DNA from: Pachyseris speciosa
Lineage: Eukaryota > Cnidaria > Anthozoa > Scleractinia > Pachyseridae
Assembly (NCBI GenBank): GCA_016490735.1
Contig: JAEMWC010000003.1
Coordinates: forward strand, 922,001-986,000
Length of the DNA stretch: 64,000 nt
Direction of reading: 5' to 3'
The notes below the pieces were generated by a model. The model saw only the letters and a program-made list of their open reading frames with translations, was not told where the DNA came from and searched no databases. Each line of letters starts with the position of its first letter. The stretch's first letter is position 1. The position numbers were made by a program, and so were the translations under genes. Shown in pieces: positions 46,030 through 57,497 of this stretch.

Positions 46030-46877
46030 GTATATCTTTTTTTCATTTTTATTTTTATTTATTTTTTTTTTCCAAGTATCCTCCACAATTTCCGTTTCTC
46101 CTTCTTTCGCGAAAATTCTACACTATTTAAAAACAGCACGTGAATACCAAATAATACAAAGAGCGTTCATTAGCCCGGTGCCTATAACCCATGCTGTATA
46201 CTGGATGTTTCACCCTGCAAAAGAATTTTTAGTCACCAAAGAAAAAGGAGAAACATTTTAATAGCTGTCCTCATAACAGTATTTAGATTTTTTTTTTTAC
46301 TTCCTTAGGCCGCGAACGGTCGTACTTTTTTCCTCAGATCGCTTGCGCGAAAGGACGGTAAAATTATCAGGCCCGGCCAGGGGTTTGGGGCATACGGCTA
46401 TTCTGGTTCTTGCTGAATATTCGGTATACAGACATGAATTAAATGCTTCAAGATAATTTTAGGTAATAAGTATCACACGTTTTATAATTTTAAGGTGTAT
46501 TTTGGTATCTTATGGGGAAAAAACCGGGTATGTTAGTATCCCACTGCTCCCCTAGCCGGACAGCTCGCAAAACAGGATGCACTCGCAGGCCAGCCTGTTT
46601 GGCGGGCACTAGAAAAGGTGAAAGCGTGCGGGCGCGCGAAGCGCATCCCTCGCTTTGCGCACGCACCCGTTTTTCCCCGTACCAAGGGTGTCCGCTTAGG
46701 AAGGTTTGACTGTAAATGTTTGTACCTTACTCCTGAGGTCCTGGGCAAGACTGAGTCTGTAATGATTTGAATTAAGTTGTTTTTTGTTTGTTGCTGTTGT
46801 TGCTGTTGTTGTTGTTGTTGCTTTTTTTAATTGTTGCATAGCTGTTGTAAGAAAACGAAAACCGGGCCGTATATATA

Positions 46878-47030
46878 CAGTGGAATCCTTGACGGACATG
46901 CCAAAGTGTCCGCATTATCCGGGTAACCGTATTAAGCGGGATAATTTAAGAGAAAATATGACCTTTTAAGTTGCCGGGACAAAGAAAACTGGCCATAATT
47001 AGCGGGTGTCCGCAGAGCGGCGTTCCACTG
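46878..47030. mobile_element. Tigger/pogo-like MITE
   Basis: CAGTGGAATCCTTGACGGAC at the left, GAGCGGCGTTCCACTG at the right, flanked by TA. 153 bp. Confidence 0.75.
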
Positions 47031-47514
47031 TATCTGCAAGGTTACCCATGTTCAGAAACCCGAGTTGACAGTTAGGTCAGATAATTGTTTCGTAAATTTC
47101 AGACAGACAGACAGACAGCCTTTATTTAAGCACGATAAAAATCAAAGCTCTGCAGCTTGTGGGGTCGTGCAAATAAAAACAAAAACATCTAAAACTAAAA
47201 ATGAACATTACAGAAACTATATGCATAACAAAATCGTTCATCTACAAATTAATTATTAAAAGACTCTGACTAAGAACTATTTACATCAAACAGTGAATAT
47301 TTCTTTAAAAATTAAAAAGAATTAGCAGTCAATACAGAAGTCTCCCTGAATCAGTGTTAGTTCTTTATAAAGATCACAAGATCGAAGTGTCTTTTCAATA
47401 CACTTGTCCGCAAAGTCTAACTTGTATATTCCACAATATCGGGCCTCTACGGGTAACAGAATTTTTGCCGTAGTTCGTCTCAAAACGTGCAACCATTAGT
47501 AAATCTTTTACCAA

Positions 47515-47752
47515 AGGTAACCCAGGCTCTGTATCTGCTACAGTTATAGAGATTTTATATGGGAAAATACAGGGCACAGTGTGGGGGGGGGGTGAGGTGG
47601 ACTTTCCGAAACTCCTTGTGAGTATTAATGACAACCACAACTACACATATGGTAAGTGACATCAGGCGCGGATCCAGGATTTTGAAATGGGGGGTGAATT
47701 TTTGTAATAATGTAATAGAACCAAAGCCTGGTTGAGGTGTTTGAGGGATAAG

Positions 47753-47794
<42 letters not shown>

Positions 47795-47996
47795 AAGAAG
47801 GGGGGCTCAGAAAAAAAGGGGGGGGGGGGGGGGTGAAAATTCACCCATTTCACCTCCCCTGGATCCGCGCCTGGACATGGTTTTTTATTTCCCATTTCTT
47901 ACAAATTTCCAGACTTGCACTTCGCCCCATATGTGCCCTGTATTTTCCCATATAAAATCTCTATAATTGTAGCAAATACAGAGCCTGGGTCACCTG
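47515..47996. mobile_element. TIR element with a hAT-like MITE nested inside
   Basis: The left arm (GGTAACCCAGGCTCTGTAT through GGGAAAATACAGGGCACA) and right arm (TGTGCCCTGTATTTTCCC through CAGAGCCTGGGTCACC) are inverted copies of about 70 bp. 47663-47873 is a separate insertion. Confidence 0.75.
47663..47873. mobile_element. hAT-like foldback MITE
   Basis: CAGGCGCGGATCCAGGAT and TGGATCCGCGCCTG at the ends, GACAT on both sides (5 bp where 8 would be usual for hAT). The core is a poly-A/poly-G stretch that accounts for the long A run at 47752-47792. Confidence 0.75.
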
Positions 47997-48513
47997 TGCT
48001 TTTAATCGCAGACTGTTTCAAATGAAACTATAAGCTAAAACTTTTTATTCATAAATCGGTGTTAACGCAGGTTTGGGAAAAACGGTAAGAGATAAGTCCA
48101 TAATCAGTTCGCCGTTTAAGTGCCTACAAATGAAAAGTGGCTCAAATCTCAAATGCTTCCCAAGATTTCTTCGGTCTGCGTGGCATGGAAGGCCGCCACA
48201 AAAAAAAAATCAACAGCTCTTGCGGTCTATCCTCACGGCGGCCATGCCGTGGGCTCCTTTTTCACTGTTCTTCCCCAGGTTTCCTTGGGACACGCTATAT
48301 TCCTATCCCACCTTGCAAGGCTGAAGCTAGAAATTTTTTGTCTGGGGGGAGGGGGGGGGGGGGGGGCAATGAAGCCAAGCGCCGGAGGCAAGTGGCTCTG
48401 GGGGAATTTGAAAATATTTGAATTTGAACATTTGAAATCTAGACACTCGGAAATGCTACTTTCATATATTTCGTCAAAGTGATAGGTATTTTTATAGCTT
48501 AAGGTTTTGTAAG

Positions 48514-48632
<119 letters not shown>

Positions 48633-48948
48633 ATTTATCCAGGGAGCCCACTCGCCTTGGCGGTTTTCAGTGGGGCCCTGCAAATAATAACATATATAAA
48701 ATGAAACAAAATTACCTAAAAAAAAATTGATATACAATATTACAAAATTGTTACAATATTACAATATTAAACTAATTTTGATATATCGCTCAATTTAAAG
48801 AATAGTCATGACTGGCCTACACAGACTACCCTTGTGGTTTGTGGCAGCCTGTTCTAGGCTCTCAAATATATTTGGGGCGGGCGAAACAACGAGCGAAGAA
48901 CGAGGGAAGAAAATTGAGTGTCTCAGAGGGTTTGCGGTTGCAACACTT

Positions 48949-49453
48949 TCGAGGAATGGCCGACGTGCGATACTACTCACTTTCTAAAGTGGCCGCGTTG
49001 CCAGCGTGGTTGCTCCGGTAGTGTAGTGGTTCGATTCCAACTCAGGGCAAAAAGTTTTTCTTTCAACAGAGATGTGTGTCGAAAGCTGAGTGGCAAACTG
49101 TGTTTGCATGGTTCCTTTAGTATATTGTTCTACGGCTTTCATGGCTTCGAAGGTATTTACATATATATATTTCTAATTCCCGTCCAGGGAATTTAGAAGC
49201 CAGGAAACACACAAAAAGTCTCGAAAGAAAAATGTTCCGAGGAATGGCCGACGTGCGATACTACTCACTTTCTAAAGTGGCCGCGTTGCCAGCGTGGTTG
49301 CTCCGGTAGTGTAGTGGTTGTCACGCCCGACTGGTAACTGGGGAACGTCGGTTCGATTCCGACTCGGGGCAAAAAGTTTTTCTTTCAACAGAGATGTGTG
49401 TCGAAAGCTGAGTGGCAAACTGTGTTTGCATGGTTCCTTTAGTATATTATTCT
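48949..49453. repeat. Direct duplication around a tRNA-like sequence
   Basis: 48949-49132 and 49238-49453 share CGAGGAATGGCCGACGTGCG, AAAGTGGCCGCGTTGCCAGC and a 3' part through GCTGAGTGGCAAACTGTG. The first copy lacks 34 nt of the tRNA-like core. Confidence 0.88.
49300..49371 (+). other. tRNA-like element, anticodon position GGT, probably SINE-derived
   Basis: Acceptor GCTCCGG/TCGGGGC pairs fully with wobbles, the T arm GTCGG-TTCGATT-CCGAC is perfect, and A and B boxes are good. The anticodon stem CCCGA/CTGGG has one mismatch. The D arm resembles tRNA-Val. Eukaryotes rarely have tRNA-Thr(GGT), and the flanks are a repeat, so I favour a tRNA-derived element over a working tRNA. Confidence 0.5.
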
Positions 49454-50141
49454 CTGATACTGGTAAGATAAAAACTTAACAAATGCATCAAAATTGAGCC
49501 CAAAAAATCTATCTTCGCCAGATTCATTTGCTGAAGAAGAAAAAATGGCAGCGTCCTTTAACGTCGGTTTACTCATCAGAACAAACCTCGTTCCCAGTTT
49601 TTTTTATCACTTCCTCCTTCGAGATATTTGTTCATGCAAAACTCGGGATACGGAGTATTTCCAAAATTTACTCAGGATTGTGGATATCATTCCGTACCTT
49701 TCCTTATATAATAGTTTATATAATTTTGTAAATATCTTAAACGTTCAAGGGTACAATAAAGACGTTAATTGTTGTTGTTGTTCTTATCAACGTTACATGA
49801 TATACAGTCAGATATCAGACCGCCGGCTACTCATGAAAAAAGGCGGTCCTGGGTATTAGGTGGGATATGGTTCAAAGACCGACAATATGTCTCAGGACTA
49901 GGTTGAAGTTTTCCTTTTTTGTGACACTGTAATGAGATTTTTCGAGTAAATGAACCCCACTGGAGTTGAACATAGAAGATCAACACCTCTACACTGAGCT
50001 TCCCAGGTCCTAACGCTACTTGGCAAATTGACGGTTACGACAAACTTACAGCCTCTCGGATTCGGAATTTATAGGCGGTTGCATTGACGGCTATTCTCTA
50101 AGAATAATATTTTTGCGTTTCATACCGCAATCATGATCAGT

Positions 50142-50320
50142 ATACACCGTTTTGCTAATGATCAGTTCCTAGTGAATTGTGGGTAGGTCCAGTCCTTTGT
50201 GGGGGCCAATGGCCATTTTAGGACGCGATTTGAAATTGTAATTTTGACCGTTTGCTCCCACAAAGGACAGGATCTACCCACAATCACGCACCAGGAACTG
50301 ATTATTAGCAAAATGGTGTA
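50142..50320. mobile_element. Foldback MITE
   Basis: TACACCGTTTTGCTAATGAT and its complement at the right (ATTATTAGCAAAATGGTGTA), with arms of about 60 bp including GGAACTG and GTGGGTAG. Confidence 0.8.
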
Positions 50321-50835
50321 TTTAACAATTATACGGGTACTACTTGGTGAAGCTGAATAATTAGCGGACCAAAACATTACTTTAGGTGTGACAATATACC
50401 GACAAGCGGTTGGAAACTGTAAAATGTCGCGCGCTGGCTTGCTAATCACCTCCGAGTTAACCAATCAGAGCGTACGAAAAAGCACTATTCACTTGTGTGG
50501 GATATACTAATGCTTGATATTATATGAGCAGTGTAGAGCTGTCCCAGAATTATTTGGACCGATTGTGGTATAGAAAGTGTTATCAAAGCAACCCTTCAAC
50601 ACGTGTTCCACGAAAACATGACAGATAACCGACAAACGTGCGGACATATTAGGTGTAACATCCACTTGTAATGGAAGGGGAGAGTATGGCAAGCCGTTGC
50701 TGCCAAAAGCCTATCGAGTTGTAAATCCTGGTCCAAATGTCTTTCAATATCATCGAGTTAGAAAAGTTACATGGTCAGTTTTGAAATTGCATGGTCGAGT
50801 TCTGGAGAACCATGGTTGAGTTGCATTTTGAAAGT

Positions 50836-51096
50836 TTGAGTTCTCGCGAGTTTTTATATTCTCGCTAGCGAGTTTTCAATTTCTCGCTAGCGAGTTTTTA
50901 AATTCTCGCTAGCGAGTTTTCAATTTCTCGCTAGCGAGTTTTCAATTTCTCGTTAGCGAGATTTTAAATTCTCGCTAGCGAGTTTTCAATTTCTCGCTAG
51001 CGAGTTGTCAATTTCTTTCTAGCGAGATTTTAAATTCTCGCTAGCGAGTTTTCAATTTCTCGCTAGCGAGTTTTTCAATTTCTCGCTTGCGAGTTT
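50836..51096. repeat. Left array of CTCGCTAGCGAG, 22-bp period
   Basis: About 12 units of the 12-bp palindrome, each followed by a 10-nt spacer that varies between TTTTCAATTT and TTTTTAAATT-like forms. A few units have one change (GTTAGC, GCTTGC, TTTCTAGC). Confidence 0.95.
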
Positions 51097-51710
51097 TTCT
51101 CAATCGTGCGCAAGCGGAATATGCGGAGGGATGTTGAAGACGGTGGAGGAAACTTAAGACCATAGAGGGAAGTTGAAGGCCGCAAATGGAAGCCGTAAAT
51201 TTCGCAATTTTGAACGGTTGTTTTCTTTGAGGGCTCAAACTGGAGGGATTTAAGTGTACCGATATTTCATTAAGCCAGAGAACATAATGCAAACAAGACG
51301 CTCTATGAGCTTTTACCTCTGACACCTTGAACACCTTGCGAAGTGCAGAAGCAGACATACGCTAAAACCGACTATCGGTTCGAAAATTGATCAAAGGGCC
51401 CTTGAAGCCAGCTCATTCACGTAGTGGCTAAGTGCATGCATTCGGGTATTCATTGCTGCTGTAGTCTGATGCGATTTCAATACAGGTTTGCAACATGAGG
51501 TGAGGTAGTTAGGCAGAGCAGCTTGTCGATTTCTTTCGACAAAGTGACACAATATTCTTTGTCGGCTGGAATTTAGTTGTGATTCAGTAATTTTCCATAT
51601 CTTGCACTGTAAAAAACAATGAAAGCCTTCAGGATCTAGACGTGTTCAGCATCGCATGTCACGAAAGGACTTTTAATGCACCTTCTTTTTTTCCTTCAAA
51701 ACCTAGGAAA

Positions 51711-53537
51711 AACAAGAGGCTACAATTAGCCTAAACCCGGGCTTGCAAAAAACAGTATTGTATCCCTAACTTAGTGCTAAACAAAAGAATAGAGGGAAGT
51801 CGGTCTTTCTTACATCGGACGCATTGTGTTTAGCTTGAGTTGGAGTCTATTTCTTTAGACCTCTATCAACATATATTCCTCTAAAATACAGCTCAACCAT
51901 TGAGCACAATAATTATAACACTTGTAAAAAATATTTCTAAAAGAACAAGAAAAAGAGAAACAGAAAAAATAAAGCCCGTGATATATACCACTAAAAGACA
52001 TCGAACCTGGGTTAGCTGCGTCACAGACAGGAACAATGACCTTTAGGCCACAGAGGTTTATCGTTATGCAAGATGATAAAAATAGTGTAATGATTCCAAA
52101 ATAAAAAATAAAAACTAAGCACACTTGAGAAAGGAAACGCTTATCGAACGATGTTGGATTTTTTCGCATAAATGTGAATGGAGTCTCGGTGAAATGTGAG
52201 TAGAAAATTAATTAGCAGAGTGAAACTGTTTACAAATACGTCAATCCAGGGTCATTTGAAACACAAGAAAGGAACGTTTCTGGACAGTTTCAAGGGACGC
52301 TATTACATTTGTAAAATATAATCGCTTATCATTCAAAAATTAAAGTCCAGAAATTGAGATATTGTGGCAAAATAGTAAATAAACTACCTGTCAAAGTCTC
52401 AGGGGTGTGTGATATCCCGTACTTGAGTTATTCAACAAAATGTACATCTCAATGCAGTCCATCTGGAGTTAAATTTTGGTCATGTTAAAAGCTTTCTTCT
52501 CGCTGTTGAACTTGCAAACATTCGTATAGACACTTGTCTTAACATATTAGTTGTTCAGACTTCAAAGACACAGGGTGAATCGATGTTTTCCGATACGTGA
52601 CAACAGGTATCATTCTTGCTGTTGATATGAGATTTACACTCGAATCACTCGGCCGTGAAAGGTCAAACTCCCTTTGTCTGTAGTCTCTAATTTTTGGCGC
52701 TCCCCTCGCGTCGCGTCTCCTCGCAACTTCGCGCGCGCACGTGCCCCCACAATCCGTCGCCAAAATTAGAGACTACTCGCTGTCTACTGAAGCAGACACG
52801 GGGAAACACGGCAGTCCATCTGCCGTTAAGTTTACTCATGTTAAAAACTTTCTTCTCGCCGTTGAACTTCCAAACATTCGCATAGACACTTCTCTTAACA
52901 TATTGTTTGTTCAGACTTCAAAAGCCACAAGATCAGGGGCACCCAACGACAAGTTTCGGTAGATATCTGTTCGGTGGAGGGTCATTCGCCTTGCGCTTTC
53001 GGCGTCGATTTAAGAGTGCACTCGGATTTTCGTAACTAAAACGTGGCCTAAAAGATTCGCAATGGGAAAATCATAGCCCCTGAGGATTTCGGAAGGGTCG
53101 TAATTGCTGTTTTTGGCAGTCAAAAACGTCATCTAGCATTTTCGGAAAGAAAATAGTTCCCTAGAACAGCTTGCATTTTCTCAAAGGAAGATTTTGTTCC
53201 CTAATATTTTCGGGTAATTAAAATTTCAGCTAGGGAATCCGAACAGATTTACTTCTTCTAGCTTATAAAAACATCGCTTTAAACAGAATTCAAACACTAT
53301 AAGGTACTTAAAAATGCCTTACTACAGCTTTTGGTTGATTTGGCTCGTTGGGTGCCCCTGAAGATGAATCGACATTTTCCCATACGTGACAACACGCATC
53401 ACTGTTGTTAAAAATAGTTAGCGCTTGCGCAGAAACGCCGGAAGTGCCATTTGTGGATGATACTCGACGACAAAAAAGAAGAACCGTCGGTAGTTTATGA
53501 CCCGGGCGCCGCGCGAGACGCGCGCAGCCCGGGTAAT
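51711..53537 (-). repeat. 1.4-kb interspersed repeat, copy B, split by a MITE
   Basis: Reverse complement of copy A (20915-22349) from GGGTAAT at 53537 to CAAGAGGCTACAATTAGCC at 51711. The MITE 52934-53380 interrupts it; copy A shows the empty site. Confidence 0.88.
52934..53380 (+). mobile_element. CAGGGGCACC-family MITE, copy 1, inside copy B
   Basis: CAGGGGCACCCAACGA and its complement form the ends. AAGAT duplicated on both sides (52929-52933 and 53381-53385) is single in copy A, which proves the insertion. Confidence 0.9.
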
Positions 53538-53639
53538 TATGTTAAGCCACTGTAAATTTATAATAGTCATAATAGTTGAACGATGCCAACACTGATGAAC
53601 TTTGTTGTGCGTCCTGCAACACAAATAATGCTTGACTTA

Positions 53640-53917
53640 AGCCTGGTTTTCATATGTCGGGAAAATCCCAGACGGTCGGGGATTTCACTATTTCCCGACC
53701 GTCCCAGATTTATGCCGAGATAACGATCACCGCAGAAATCTGGGACGCATCGGCAAAATAGAAACCTTCCCGATTTTCCCGATTTGTCCCCGACCATCCC
53801 AGACGATCGGGGATGTCTACGATCTCCAGTTTTCATTAATCGGTATAATCTGGGACGGTCGGGAAACAGTGAAATCCCCGACCGTCTGGGATTTTACCGA
53901 TATATGAAAACCAGGCT
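53640..53917. mobile_element. MITE with AGCCTGGTTTTCATAT ends
   Basis: Long foldback with CCCAGACGGTCGGGG repeated in both orientations. TTA on both sides, the size used by PIF/Harbinger elements. Confidence 0.85.
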
Positions 53918-54130
53918 TTAATGGCAAATTTTGATAATGATCTTTTTCTTGTCACGTACTGGCGCCACGGAGTCTGGCTTGTACCGTAGTTCATTTCACT
54001 AGTAAATCAGTTTAAAATTACTTTCGATCCGTATTAAAGCGCGGGTCAGACACTGTACTTCTCCTGAGCCGAACTTAATTACAGTTTAGGTCGACCCAAA
54101 TTAGTTACAGTCATGAAACGATACAACGAT

Positions 54131-54913
54131 CTGGGGCACCCAACGAGCCAAATCACAGGCTTCCCAAGCTCAAAATTCGACTCTGCATCAGCTTGTTTAT
54201 ATAGAGAATTGTATGGGAAAGTCGGCGGTTTGTAAAAAAAATGTGTAAATAACTATCTATTCAGAAGGAGAGACAACGATTTCGAAAAACTTCACTAAAC
54301 GGCGTCAGAATGGCTTCAAAATCGGCACAAGAGACAAGTACGCGACATGTTTGAGGTAGGAAAACTTTATTTCTGATTAGATAGTTATTTACACATTTTT
54401 TTTACAAACCGCCGACTTTCCCATACAATTCTCTGTATAAACAAGCTGATGCAGAGTCGAATTTTGAGCTTGGGAAGCCTGTGGCCAAATCAACTAAAAG
54501 CTGTGGAATGGCATTTTTAAGTACCTTATGGTGCTTGAAGTCTGTTTAAAGTGATGTTTTCATGAGCTAGAAGAGACTGATCTGTTCGGATTCCCAAGCT
54601 GAAATTTTAATTGTCCGAAAATGTTAGGGAACAAAATCTTCCTCTGCGAAAATGCACGCTGACTGAGCTTTCCATGAACTTTCTAGGGAACTATTTGCTT
54701 TCCGAAAATGCTAGCTGACGTTTTTGACTGTCAAAAACTGCAATTACGACCTTTCCGAAAACCGTAGGGGCTATGATTTCCCAATTGCGAATCTTTTAGG
54801 CCACGTTTTAGTTACGAAAATCCGAGTGCACTCTTTAATCGACGCCGAAAACACAAGGCGAATCACCCACCACCGAACAGATATCTACCGAAACTTTTCG
54901 TTGGGTGCCCCTG
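54131..54913 (-). mobile_element. CAGGGGCACC-family MITE, copy 2, itself interrupted
   Basis: Opposite orientation to copies 1 and 3. Flanked by AACGAT (54125-54130 and 54914-54919). A second MITE occupies 54154-54483. Confidence 0.88.
54154..54483. mobile_element. Inner MITE with about 100-bp inverted arms
   Basis: CACAGGCTTCCCAAGCTCAA and its complement at the ends, with arms running through GACTCTGCATCAGCTTGTTT and GGGAAAGTCGGCGGTTTGTA. GCCAAAT is duplicated on each side (54147-54153 and 54484-54490). Confidence 0.9.
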
Positions 54914-55375
54914 AACGATTACAAATACTACGGCGAGGCTGAATTATAACAGTAATTCAAGTGGGAGCCAGTGACATTATTTTCGCAAAGCCAACTCCGA
55001 AAACAGTTTTACGTGATTCACTCGTACAAAAACAAACATGCATTAAGCAAACCCAAAAGCAAACCATTTTCATTTTTCAAACGGATTGTTTCCGAGAATC
55101 AGAAAGCGTGCGTTCGACTTCTGCACTTCACAAGGTGTCCAAAGTGTACCGAGTTAACGCTCACAGAGCGTCTTGTTTGCATCATGTACTTTGGGTCAAT
55201 GAAATATCGGTACACTTGAACCCCGCCAGTTCGAGCCCTCAAAGAAAACAACAGTTCAAAATTGCGAAATTTACGGCTTCCATTCGCGGCCTACAACTTC
55301 CATCTATGTTTTAATTAACGCTTCCGCCACCGTCTACAACATCCGTCCGCATATTGCGTTTGCGCACGATTGAGA

Positions 55376-55640
55376 AAAACTCGCTAGCGAGAAATTGAAA
55401 AACTCGCTGGCGAGAATTTAAAATCTCGCTAGCGAGAAATTGACAACTCGCTAGCGAGAAATTGAAAACTCGCTAGCGAGAATTTAAAATTTCGCTAGCG
55501 AGAAATTGAAAACTCGCTAGCGAGAATTTAAAAACTCGCTAGCGAGAAATTGAAAACTCGCTAGCGAGAATTTAAAAACTCGCTAGCGAGAAATTGAAAA
55601 CTCGCTAGCGAGAATATAAAAACTCGCTAGCGAGAACTCA
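55376..55640. repeat. Right array of CTCGCTAGCGAG, 22-bp period
   Basis: About 13 units in inverted order relative to the left array, with spacers AAATTGAAAA and AATTTAAAA. Together the two arrays carry about 25 palindromes. Confidence 0.95.
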
Positions 55641-55795
55641 AACTTTCAAAATGCAACTCAACCATGATTCTCCAGAACTCGACCATGTAATTTCAAAACT
55701 GACCATGTAACTTTTCTAACTCGATGATATTGAAAGACATTTGGACCAGGATTTACAACTCGATAGGCTTTTGGCAGCAACGGCTTGCCATAGGA

Positions 55796-56242
55796 CAGGG
55801 GCACCCAACGACAAGTTTCGGTAGATATCTGTTCGGTGGAGGGTAATTCGCCTTGCAATTTCGGCGTCGATTTAAGAGTGCACCCGGATTTTCGTAGCTA
55901 AAACGTAGCCTAAAAGATTCGAAATTGGGAAATCCTAGCCCCTGAGGTTTTCGGAAAGGTCGCAATTGCTGTTTTTGTCTGCCAAAAACGTCAGCTAGCA
56001 TTTTCGGAAAGAAAATAGTTCCCTAGAAAGTTCGTGGAAAGTTCATTTCAACTTGCATTTTCTCAAAGGAAGATTTTGTTCCCTAACATTTTCGGGCAAT
56101 TAAAATTTCAGCTAGGGAATCCGAACAGATGAACTTCTTCTAGCTTATAAAAAAATCGCTTTAAACAGGCTTCAAACACCATAAGGTACTTAAAAATGCC
56201 TTTCTACAGCTTTTGCTTGATTTGGCTCGTTGGGTGCCCCTG
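55796..56242 (+). mobile_element. CAGGGGCACC-family MITE, copy 3, at the right edge of the 5.1-kb element
   Basis: ATAGGA is duplicated (55790-55795 and 56243-56248). The first A of that site is the last base of the 5.1-kb element, so this copy landed after it. Confidence 0.9.
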
Positions 56243-56650
56243 ATAGGAGAGTCTTGGTGGTGGACCTTCGCTTCTGAAAGTCATGCCCACACGGTGAGTA
56301 ATAGTGATGGTTAGAACTATTCAAAGCTCTAACAGTGCCAGGTGCCTTTTGTCGTGGGAACGTCACGCATGTTTATCATACCTTCGATTCTGCTTTGTGA
56401 ACGTTTTGCAAAGAGTTACATAAAAACAGGTAGTATGGCCGAGTGCCCACTGTCTTGGTTATCTACTACCTTTTCTATGTTCATTTCTGGGCTGTAGCCA
56501 GACGAGAGTTGTCACCGAGGTAATGGGTACAAAGCACCTCTTTATATTCATTTATCATTTTTCAATATATAGCCTCTTGGAGAAACATCAAAACACGCTC
56601 ACGCCTCTGTGAAACTACAGACTGCTTATTTTTACGTAAAACACACACAC

Positions 56651-56896
56651 GAGGCCTTCCAAGGGGTGGTCTGATGTCGCCTTGTTGCTCGTTTACAAGC
56701 CTGTCTGTCGCTTGTTTCGTTAGGGGCAAATCTCGCTGTCGCAAAGAAAACAATGAGGAATGGAAAGTGTATAGTCGCTGTCGCAAACTGTCGCCCGTTT
56801 ACTGCCAATTTCTGTCGGTTGTCGGTATTTTGGGAGAAGATTGTCGCCTGTTTTCGGAGCCATGCTGCTTGTCGCTTCTACCCCTTGGAAGGCCTC
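56651..56896. mobile_element. MITE with GAGGCCTTCCAAGGGG ends
   Basis: GAGGCCTTCCAAGGGG at the left and CCCCTTGGAAGGCCTC at the right, inside CACAC-rich flanks. The core repeats CTGTCGC. Confidence 0.75.
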
Positions 56897-57497
56897 ACAC
56901 AAAGAAGCAAAACTATAGCGTAAATTCAAAATTTTTATGTTCGCCTCATACTAGCTACGGCCCTGCATTTTATGTCATGGTCTGCCACATTTTGTAGTGC
57001 TGTCTTTGATGAAGAAGGGCCACCAACAAAGTTGTGATTCTGTTTTCCTTAATGTATTTGTGTTGCGAGGTTTTGAGATTATGTTTTGTCTTTATCGGCC
57101 ACCGTACTCAACGGCACTCGAACGCACGTCGACCTCCCAAATTACCGGTTGATAGAATATGGAAGGAAAGCGATTTGAAACTGCAAGAGTGCATAACATA
57201 ATTTACGAAGACCTGACACAGAAAAAACACCATATGTAGCACCATATCCTTGATGCTGAGAAATTTCCGTTTACTTTCTTTTTTAAAGAAGTGTTGTTTT
57301 AGAATTTGGGGAGACTATGAAATCGTATGTTTAACAATGACGTGTTGCTGCTTGTTGCCAAGCAATGTTAATGCAGTGTTTTATTACACATTTGTACACT
57401 GTCATGTATTACTGTATAATTAAATTACTCATTAATTTGAAACAAAAACGATCGAAACGGACCCCATAACGTTGACAGAATAAAGAATCAGTTCAAT

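Larger units (their letters stand above)
50687..55790. mobile_element. 5.1-kb TIR element with long arms and 22-bp palindromic arrays
   Basis: TGGCAAGCCGTTGCTGCCAA at the left is mirrored at the right, with TA on both sides. The arms extend about 670 bp each (50687-51355 and 55105-55790). Each arm contains an array of CTCGCTAGCGAG units. I find no transposase. The interior consists largely of other elements: a 1.4-kb repeat (copy B), three MITEs, and one MITE inside another. Confidence 0.88.

Noticed and set aside
50836..51096. Regular repeat with constant spacing that resembles a CRISPR array
   Set aside because: Repeat is 12 bp and spacer only 10 bp with nearly identical spacers; a mirror array exists at 55376-55640; the host is an intron-bearing animal genome. 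It is a transposon subterminal array.
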